The notes beneath the pieces are model-generated. The model saw nothing but the letters and a program-made list of their open reading frames with translations. It was not told where the DNA came from and did not search any database. 64,000 nt of DNA from Vigna angularis. Lineage: Eukaryota > Streptophyta > Magnoliopsida > Fabales > Fabaceae. Location: NCBI RefSeq assembly GCF_016808095.1, contig NC_068974.1, positions 15,128,001-15,192,000 on the forward strand, in the 5' to 3' direction. Position numbers and translations under genes: made by a program. This document shows, piece after piece, positions 56,142-64,000 of the stretch. Numbering within the stretch: position 1 is the first letter of the stretch; each line of letters opens with the position of its first letter.

Positions 56142-56402
56142 ATGACCAGAGCTAACCCGGGAATATTTTATCAAATTAACCCGGAAGAAAGGAATTTGCG
56201 TAAGCTGCGGAAAAATTTGAAATTTAAGTGTTCTACTGAGGGAAAACTTCCTACATCTGAAGCCATACCACCTCATTATGTCCAGTCACAAACATATCAT
56301 CCAACCCTTTACATGATCCTAACCCAAGAAATATGGAATCACAATGGTCAAGAACGAGAAGAACAAGCGGACTCCTATTCAGGACAGAAGTGGGGCACAT
56401 AA
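56142..56402 (+). pseudogene. Athila-like gag N-terminus, truncated
   Basis: ATG at 56142 (MTRANPGIFYQINPEERNL), a basic start of the kind seen in Athila gag, followed by KCSTEGKLPTSEAIPPHY. The frame stops at 56400 as the inverted LTR piece begins. No gag core domain is left. Confidence 0.5.
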
Positions 56403-56536
56403 TTAGAATAATTTATTTCCAAACACAATAAATTCAATCATCACAACTCCTCTTCAAATAACACATTTAAGCACAATTATCCCATCAAAAATTTGAATTT
56501 TAAAGCATAAATGTGGGCATAAATATGCACTCATCA

Positions 56537-57775
56537 TTTTACTCATAAAAATATGTATTAATTAAAATATTCAATATTTTATTTTTATAATGAGAAGCTA
56601 TTAGAACTTGACAAGGTTGAACTTTGGTGGTCCAACTAACCAAGCGATAAGGGATTGAACCTTCCTGGCAGGATATTTTTACTCACTAAAATATGCGTTA
56701 AATAAAATATTCAATATTTTATTTTTATAACGAGAAGCTATTAGAACCTGACAAGGTTGAACTTTAGTGGTCCAATTGAAGTAAAATTATTGAATATTTT
56801 ATTTAAAACATATTTTTGTGAGTAAAAATATTATGCACAAGAAGGTTCAATCCCTTACTGCTTAGTCAGTTGGACCACTAAAGTTCAACCTTATCAGGTT
56901 CTAATAGCTTCTAGTTATAAAAATAAAATATTGAATATTTTATTTAACGTATATTTTTTGTATGTAAAAATATCATGTACAGGAAGGTTCAATCCCTTAT
57001 CGCTTGGTCAGTTGGACCACCAAAGTTCAACCTTGTCAGGTACTAATAGCTTTTCATTATAAAAATAAAATATTGAATATTTTATTTAACACATATTTTG
57101 TGAGTGAAATATGCTGCACATGAAGGTTGAATCCCTTACCGCTTGGTCAGTTGGACAACCAAAGTTCAACCTTGTCAAGTTCTAATAATTTCTCATTATA
57201 AAAATAAAATATAACGAGAAGTTATTAGAACTTGACAAGGTTGAACTTCGGTGGTCAAAGTGACCAAGCTGTAAGGGATTGAAGCTTCATGTGCAGGATA
57301 TTTCACTCACAAAAATATGCATTAAATAAAATATTCAACATTTATTTTTATAATTAGATGACATTAGAACCTGATAAGGTTGAACGTTGATGGTCCAATC
57401 AACCAAGCGATAAGGGAATAAACCTTCCTGTGCCGGATATTTTTACTTAGAAAAATATGCGTTAAATAAAATATTCAATATTTTTTATTTTTATAACGAG
57501 AAGCTATTATGACCTGACAAGGTTGAACTTTGGTGGTCCAACTGACCAAGCGGTAAGGGATTGAACCTTCCTGTGCAGGATATGTTTACCCACAAAAATA
57601 TGCGTTAAATAAAATCTTCAATATTTTATTTTTATAACGAGAAGCTATTAGAACCTAACAAGGTTGAACTTTGGTGGTCCAACTGACCAAGCGGTAAGGG
57701 ATTCAACCTTCCTGTGCAAGATATTTTTACTCACAAAAATGTGTTAAACAAAATATTCAATATTTTATAATCTTT
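56537..57775. repeat. ~141-bp satellite, right part with inverted segment
   Basis: Plus-oriented units at 56537-56780, minus-oriented units at about 56785-57205, then plus-oriented units at 57206-57775. The marker GAGAAGCTATTAGAAC starts at 56592, 56732, 57216, 57498 and 57639, consistent with a 140-141-bp period. At about 57205 the two orientations meet with only a short gap, so the arms can pair. Confidence 0.85.
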
Positions 57776-57952
57776 TTTGTGGAGGCATTTAATTTTTTGC
57801 CTCGTAAACCTGAAAGTTATCAAAACAAAAGACATGTCTTTAGAAATTATTATGAAATTTTTTGGTGTTGGTGCAAAACCTGGTATTGATCTGAAGTAGT
57901 GATGTCGTGATCAAGCGCTCATCTGGTTTCTCGTGGTTTCGTGGGTGCCAAA
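57776..57952 (-). other. Leader and primer site of a minus-strand Ty3 relic
   Basis: On the minus strand the LTR end CCAAACA is followed by TTTGGCACCCACGAAACC (57935-57952), a primer-site form close to that of the element at 2699-2718. Beyond it no gag was recognised. Confidence 0.5.
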
Positions 57953-58320
57953 TGTTTGGATTGAACTTGTCTGAGGGTCGATCGTCCTTCCTTGTTTTGC
58001 TCTCTTTCGATCGTCCAATCCTCTTCGAGAACGTAATCCACTCCGATGGGTTGTTGACCTACAAAAGACACTCTGACACTCAAGTCAGATATCTCTTTCA
58101 AACATGTGATGTCTTTATTTTATTAGGATAGATCAATGTTATTTTACCTGCACATCAATAGTGTATATTTATAGGACTTGTGGCAGCGAAGCACATTGAT
58201 TAACTATTAACGCACTATATTTTTAGGCAAACAAACTCATTAATACCTGCTAATATATCTGCTAATTGTCCATAAATAACCACTAATTCTGATCGGTACA
58301 TTTCATACAGTACAATTTGT
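57953..58320 (-). repeat. Ty3 LTR fragment, minus strand
   Basis: From the LTR end (57953) leftwards in the element's sense. It includes a minus-strand TATA (CTATAAATA) at 58166-58174. The first ~110 bp recur inverted at 61640-61756. U3 beyond 58320 is not clear. Confidence 0.6.
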
Positions 58321-58790
58321 AATATGGTTTTCATTTATGGCTTTTACAACATCTTTTGTTTAAAATTATCTGTTATTTTACTCTATTCTTAAATGACTAT
58401 TTTATACAACTAAAATTTATAATGAATAAATACGTTTGAATATATAAATTATATTTAAATTTTAAAGAATAATGAATAAATGTATAAAGTATAGTGTATT
58501 ATATGAAGTATACCGATCGGAATTGATTGTCATTAAGCAGGTACTAATAGGTCAGATTGTCTTACGCTCTACAAATATACAGCATTAATGATTAATTATT
58601 GGGTTTGATTACCTCAAATATATTGCACTAATGATTAATCAATGGACGTGGCTGTCACAAGCCTTATAAGTAGACAATTGATGTCCAGGTACAATAACAT
58701 TTTTCTATCCAAATAAAATATAGACCTCTTTATCAAACATATCTGACTTGAGCGTTGGTCTGACTTAAGCGTCGGAGTGTCTTTTGTGTA
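58042..58790. repeat. Inverted repeat of LTR U3 sequence
   Basis: Arm 58042-58305 and arm 58505-58790 are inverted relatives: for example GTCAGATAT, CCTGCACATCAAT/CCTGGACATCAAT and CCGATCGGTATAC against TGATCGGTACA. The spacer of about 200 bp is A+T-rich. By eye the arms are about 70-75 percent alike. Confidence 0.6.
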
Positions 58791-60226
58791 ACATCCCAAA
58801 AATTCACCCTATCAAATTCAAACTCAACAAAAATATTATAATAATACATCTACAGAAACACCCCGTAATCTCATACTTAACCCTATACATATATTTAAGC
58901 TCAAATTTAACTACAAATATAAAACATTGAATCTTTCTAATTTGGTCTTCCATCTCTTTCTTCATTCGCACCAGATCACGCGACACTCCTTCATCTGCTC
59001 CCGTACAACAAAAACGTTATACGATCATCGCAAGAATAAGATTTTTCCGATACATGCACAAATAAGTAAGGGTTAGCTAACATGCAACACAACAATTATA
59101 AAACATGCAAAAATGCTTTGATATAAACATCATATAAAATTTATATCAGACATCCTCATATACCATCATACCCCAATTCTTACTAGACATTCATCCGAAT
59201 GATACGTTGATGTGCGGTCACGGGAGGTTATGCACTTGTGATTACTTCTACTTTTTCTTACAAATACACTTCCAAAATACTTCATACCATTCACAAGGTT
59301 AGTCCCCTCACTATGTCCAAAACCGGCACATAGACCAGGACCTCCTGCTCCTCTCACCACATAATTCATCCTTCTCTACATGAGACTGGATGATTATTAG
59401 AGTATCAGGATAACCTCCAACTACGGGACCCTCAACATCAACATACACACTAACAACATAACTTTTCAAAATCTCTCCTTGAGATTCGTACTATACCTAT
59501 TCCTCAACTTACATTATACCATTACAAACCTCCCAACAATACTCATATCATGAGCAAATGTATGATCTCATATCAATGTCATGTGATACATTTATCATAA
59601 TAATTATCATACCTCATGCATTCACACATATCACATTACATCCTATATTCCAAACATTTATACGCATAAATTCATCCAACTTAGAATCCAATACTAAAAG
59701 TAGAATACATTTGAACGAGCACTGTTCACCAAACTCAACTGGACGAAATGCTACTGAACGATCGCTATCTGCCAAACGTTATTCACTGAACACTGTTTGA
59801 TTGGATCCTATTTGAATGAACGCTAGGGAAACAATGAACTATTGCACCGAACACTGAAACTCGGGACCCAAACCAAACACTCTTAAAACGAACATGGATC
59901 AAACACTAGACCAAACGCTCGAAGCCGAACGCCAGGTTGAGCCCCAGTTGAACAAACGTTAAAAGGTCAAATCTCACCGAACACTGCCTATGATGAACAT
60001 TATCTGAGTGATACATCATCGAGACCGAACACTTATAATCTAGCCTAAGCATATTCCAGATTGAACGCTATAAATTACTATTCACATAATAATAACGAAC
60101 GCTTAAGATTGGAACTTAAGACTATCAAATTAATATCGAACGTTCACTATGGACAATTTCTATCTGGGAATGAACATAAATGAAACCGAACTACCTATCA
60201 TTAATACAGAACGCTTACGAGAATAC

Positions 60227-60360
60227 AAGTCCAACAGGGGAGGACGCTCGTCCAACAGTGGAGGACGCGCGTCCAACAGTGGAGGACGCTTGTCCAATAG
60301 TGGAGGACGCTCGTCCAACCGTGGAGGACGCTCGTCCAACAATGGAGGACGCTCGTTCAG
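60227..60360 (+). repeat. 21-bp minisatellite
   Basis: Six copies of GTCCAACAGTGGAGGACGCTC with small changes. The frame gives a seven-residue repeat (SNSGGRS-like) on the + strand; I treat it as non-coding. Confidence 0.85.
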
Positions 60361-60660
60361 CCAGGCCGGGGACGCTCGTTCAGCCTGAGGACGCTCGTTC
60401 AGCCAGGACGCTCGACAGCCAGGACGCTCGTTCAGCCAGGACGCTCGACAGCCAGGACGCTCGTTCAGCCAGGACGCTCGACAGCCAGGACGCTCGTTCA
60501 GCCAGGACGCTCGACAGCCAGGACGCTCGACAGCCAGGACGCTCGTTCAGCCTGAGGACGCTCGTTCGGCAAGACGCTCGTTCGGCCAGGGTCGCTCGTT
60601 CGGCAAGACGCTCGTTCGGCCAGGGTCGCTCGTTCGGCAGGACGCTCGTTCAAGAGCTCA
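60361..60660 (+). repeat. Compound minisatellite of GGACGCTCG units
   Basis: Four to five copies of a 33-bp unit (CCAGGACGCTCGTTCAGCC plus AGGACGCTCGACAG), followed by a 34-bp unit with GTTCGGCAAGACGCTC and CAGGGTCGCTC. It is continuous with the 21-bp array; GACGCTCG is the common core. Confidence 0.82.
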
Positions 60661-61639
60661 TGGAGAACGCTCGTCCAGAAGTCTAAGAGGACGTCCATTA
60701 AGACTCGCAGTGGACGCTCGCCCAGCTAATAGAACAGTGGACGTTCGTCCAGCTAGTAGAAGTAGACGCTCGTCCAGAGAGGCGCTCAGTGGACTATCAA
60801 ATGATGTACGAACGATCAACAACGCCACCCGAGAAATTCAAGTTTAAGACGAACGCTCATATACTTTGGCCGACCACTATTTGGTCGAACACAAATTGGA
60901 CGAACGTCCAATTTGATATCAAATTGGACGAGCGTACATTCTGTAGAATTGTGCAGAATCGCACCGAAAGCAGAGAAAACCCAGAAACCCATGTCTTTCA
61001 CCCTTCTTCCCAGATTTGCAACAGCACCGTTCTGGTTTTACTCATACAGATTTATAGTAAAGAAGGATACTCTAAACATAAAATTATTCATCAAAAATAT
61101 TAATTAAACATAATATGATATCAAACATATTATTCCTACGATTCATATACCCAATTCTAGCTCTCCCTTACCTGGTTTCTCCAAGCACCACCATGTCCAC
61201 CACCCGCAACCTCCATCAACATAATCACCCCCTGCTTGCTCCATCACTACCAAATCGGCTACCGCGCCACTGATCCAGCCACCTCAACCCAGGGAGGGGT
61301 TTCACTTCCGCCGCACCTGCATACAGCCACTGTCTACCTTGAAGTATCTACAGGAGGCTGATTTGGCCATGTGTGAAAGATGATGATGTTGGCTGGGAGG
61401 AAAAGATGAAGAAGGAGTGATAGCAGAGAGGGATCAATGCCCCTGAATGGCCGTGGAGTGAAATGGGAGGATAGGGTAGCTGAGATGGTTACGGGTGAAA
61501 AAAAAATGAAAGCCCTTGATCGTTACGGGTGTTTTCAGATCCAGTTTCCCCCAATAATTGTACTCCAATAATTGCATTCCAATAATGCAAAGAGTGGGTG
61601 ACTGCTCTGTCCCCATCCCTCCAAAATTTTACGGTCCTT

Positions 61640-61756
61640 ACATTTTGCACGTCAATAACCCATTGTAGTGGATCGCGTTCTCGGAGAGAATTGAATATCA
61701 AAAGAGAGCAAAACAAGGAAGAATGACCGACTCTCAGACCAATTCAACCGAAACAT
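61640..61756 (+). repeat. LTR 3' end fragment, inverted relative of 57953-58060
   Basis: Ends CAATTCAACCGAAACA; inverted it reads TGTTTCGGTTGAATTGGTC.., matching TGTTTGGATTGAACTTGTC at 57953, and then CTTCCTTGTTTTGCTCTC in both. No primer site follows. Confidence 0.6.
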
Positions 61757-61918
61757 TTATAATAACTAAATTATATTCTCATACATGTTATTTTTAACTA
61801 TTGATATGAACAATTACTGTTGATCTTATTAAAATATTGAGAAAAAATATTGAAAACGTTTTCATTCATTGTAGATATTGTAATTTACATTTTGAGCAGT
61901 CTTTATAATATCAAAGAT

Positions 61919-64000
61919 TGTAACATCCCAAAATACAGTAATTACTATAATTCAGAATTAATTACAATTAACAGTAACATAAACAGTCTTTGCATTAACA
62001 CAGGTTAAAAGAAGCCGAACGGCGTCAGTACAGGAGAACGTACGCTCAAAAAATAGAATTCAGGGATAAACAGGACGAACGGTTTTACAAAACATTTAAC
62101 CGCACGTCCAACTATTCTACCATTTACATCACTACTCTAACGAGCGCTCTAAGGCTCGGCCTTGACTTCTACCTCAACCAGATTTGCATCTTCCAAATTT
62201 TCTTCTTCCAGCATTTCTTCAAGAGATGCTCCACCATCTGCTCACATCCACACGGATGATCATTGCAAGACAAGACGAACGTACATGGACAGTGGACAAC
62301 ACAATGGAAACGCAAGGGTAAGCTTATAATATTTAAATTCATACTTCAACATTTCTATTCAGACAAACACACATTCAGCACATATACCTATAACATCAAT
62401 CAACACATGAATATACCAATACTAGACCGACCGTCCGGACTGTATGAATCTGTGTAGTTACAAGCGTCCTTGCACCCGAGTGATGTAGTAACTGGGATAC
62501 ACCAAACAGCTGCCACTCGAGGTAAGTCCGTTCTTACGTCGCCCATGTTAACTTATGGACTAAGGACCTCCTGCCGTTCCCACACATGACATACTTCCTC
62601 TACATGAAGATAGTATTCACGGAACATCAGGATGGACAGCGAGTCTTAACTCATCCACAGTCATACTTTACCAAATCTCATATTCAATATAACAATATCA
62701 GAGTCGTTCCTCCTTGGAACGCTCGTTCAAATTCCATAATCATAAAATCACTTGGTATAACGTTCGCACTGTAATTTATCATAATTCATAATCAATTTCA
62801 TCTTTAACTTTAAGAGTACAAAAGAACGAACGTTCAGTCCTTGGAAGAAATAGGACGAACGTTCAAATATAGTACTGGATGGACAGACGAGACTCTCTGT
62901 TTGACCAGTTAAATGCACTGACTCAATTTGAAGTGTATTGGTACTTAGAAGATTTCAAAATGATTACCTTGGACCAGATTCAATATAAGAAGAATACTCA
63001 ATAAGACTTAGAAATTTTCTTTGTAAAATTCGGTATATACTGAACTGATGTCAGTATTTGAACGAACGTAAGATAATGAATATTGAAATATTTGGACGAA
63101 CGCTATTTACGTTCGTTAAGTAATTAAAAATAAGGACGAATGTTCGACATGAGGCCGAACGATATTTAAGACGAACGCTCGACATAAGGCCGAACGCTAT
63201 CAAAGACGAACGCTCGACATAAGGCCGAACGCTATCAAAGATGAACGCTCGACATAAGGCCGAACGCTATCAAAGATGAACGCTCGACATAAGGCCGAAC
63301 GTTCAAACATTCAAATGGGGACGCTCGTTCACGAGCAGAATTCTTTCCAAATGAAGGAATCCCATTCTAGGTTATTTTAAGGGGAAACCGAACGGTTTAA
63401 GACCGTACAGTGACGAGCGTCATTTATCAAAGAGAATGAATAAAATTTCAGATTTCTCAACCTTAGAAAATTCTTCCAGATTTCAATTTTATAAACTTTA
63501 TAACTTTCATTCCAGATTTAATTCACCTTAAATATCATCATCATATAGATCTCATCATTTTAATCATTCCAACTATACAACAACCATACTCCATTCATAC
63601 GTAATCAAATCAACATGCATTTCAATCAAAGTCCACAACGTATTCAATACATACAAGCAGTGCTCGTTCATGACAGATCAATCAAAACCAGAAACCAGAT
63701 TCCATATCAGTGGTCGTCCATACAGCTCTATCATCATACATTTCATACATGCACACCAGATCATATAATTATACAGTATAAATTAAACATATAAGCTTCC
63801 CTTACCTGGATAGCAGTGTACGCCCTAATGCAAAAGTCGGGTTCGTCTCTTACAGCTTTCTACCCTTAGCTTCACTCAACACTCTCACTTGATCTAAACA
63901 CCAAAATCAGAAATTTCTCAGAAACAGTCCATGCATGAACTGAAGACATGGTTTAGAATGAAACCCTAATGGACGAACTCCTAGAGGAAGAAACTTACCA
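61919..64000 (+). repeat. Long repeat copy 2, cut by window edge
   Basis: Begins TGTAACATCCCAAAATAC. Diverged copy of 58789-61640, again dense in GAACGTTC/GAACGCTCG words, with its own 35-bp array (63135-63309). It includes CCCTTACCTGG at 63799. No gene recognised. Confidence 0.5.
63135..63309 (+). repeat. 35-bp tandem repeat
   Basis: Five copies starting at 63135, 63170, 63205, 63240 and 63275 of GACGAACGCTCGACATAAGG followed by CCGAACGCTATCAAA. The first copy is the most diverged. Confidence 0.88.

Larger units (their letters stand above)
53305..56536 (+). mobile_element. LTR retrotransposon remnant with U3 sequence at both ends
   Basis: Left end TGATGAATGCATATTTATG; right end, read inverted, TGATGAGTGCATATTTATG; about 130 bp of inverted similarity (53305-53440 against 56405-56536). 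Target duplication TTTTA at 53300-53304 and 56537-56541, in a satellite unit that continues in register. Inside are a 2.4-kb LTR, a primer site and a short gag start. The normal 3' half is absent. Confidence 0.75.
58789..61640 (+). repeat. Long repeat copy 1 (possible long Ty3 LTR), rich in GAACGCTCG words
   Basis: Begins TGTAACATCCCAAAAATTC, as does copy 2 (61919). Shared landmarks are CATCTGCTCcC.. with GATCATCGCAAG, AAGGACCTCCTGC-like, CTCTACATGA, TATCAGGATA-like and CCCTTACCTGG. TGTAACA starts and multi-kilobase length are known from plant Ty3 LTRs of the Tekay type. No protein recognised; ORFs in 60149-60698 come from the minisatellite. Confidence 0.5.

Noticed and set aside
56600..57720. 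tRNA-like words in the satellite (TGACCAAGCGGTAAGG and, inverted, GGTTCAATCCC), suggesting a tRNA-derived SINE
   Set aside because: The two boxes are on opposite strands relative to each other, there is no cloverleaf and no acceptor stem.
60149..60698. Repeat protein SNSGGRS and related ORFs
   Set aside because: Direct translations of the 21- and 33-bp minisatellites; open in several frames on both strands.

Overview
The window reads as a repeat-dense, gene-poor stretch of a flowering-plant nuclear chromosome. The retroelement lineages, the A+T-rich spacer and spliceosomal introns support this. A legume, perhaps of the bean/cowpea group, is my best guess from the general look of the repeats, and that is inference only. 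I see no intact host gene. Nearly everything is mobile DNA, much of it nested, plus satellites and captured or decayed fragments of host genes.

Left part (1-12180). A minus-strand Ty3 element of the Tat/Ogre type runs off the left edge; its 5' LTR is 2720-3347. A decayed plus-strand chromovirus follows (about 3425-5540), then an exon-intron pseudogene of an organellar-type recA (6395-7086), a copia RT scrap (7940-8300), and an Athila-like relic (9001-11840) with its protease end, 3' untranslated region and a truncated LTR.

Nested block (12181-27412). A minus-strand copia element has 273-bp LTRs at 12181-12453 and 27135-27407, TSD AGCCA and a tRNA-Met primer site. A 9-kb non-autonomous Athila-like element (called E1 here, 13897-22888, TSD ACATG) lies inside its gag zinc-knuckle region. 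E1 carries gag-protease and a second ORF (ORF2) but no RT, RNase H or integrase. To its right, copia gag plus LTR occurs twice in tandem with an 1837-bp period, apparently from unequal LTR recombination.

CACTA block (29645-45189 and beyond). A copia LTR is broken by one CACTA-type end (29645). That element is in turn broken by a 14.4-kb CACTA transposon (30773-45189, TSD TTC), which has subterminal repeats, a decayed TNP2-type transposase, a TNPA-like gene split by a solo LTR of the E1 family (31834-33138, TSD CCTAC), an old Ty3 gag relic, and exon-sized fragments of at least three host genes (adenine phosphoribosyltransferase, a U-box kinase coiled coil, an LRR protein).

Right part (45200-64000). 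This holds a second minus-strand copia relic, a ~207-bp tandem array, a small GRF zinc-finger exon, an LTR with GC-rich dyads, a self-complementary minisatellite, a ~141-bp satellite with an inverted segment, an LTR element whose two ends are both U3 ends, an inverted LTR pair, and two diverged copies of a long repeat very rich in CGAACGCTCG-like words.

The most interesting unexplained structures are: (a) the stem-loop family with constant loop and covarying stem in E1 and its relic; (b) the LTR-like promoter and intron in front of ORF2 inside E1; (c) the GC-rich dyad arrays just upstream of the TATA box in the LTR families; (d) the U3-to-U3 LTR element; and (e) host-gene capture by the CACTA element.
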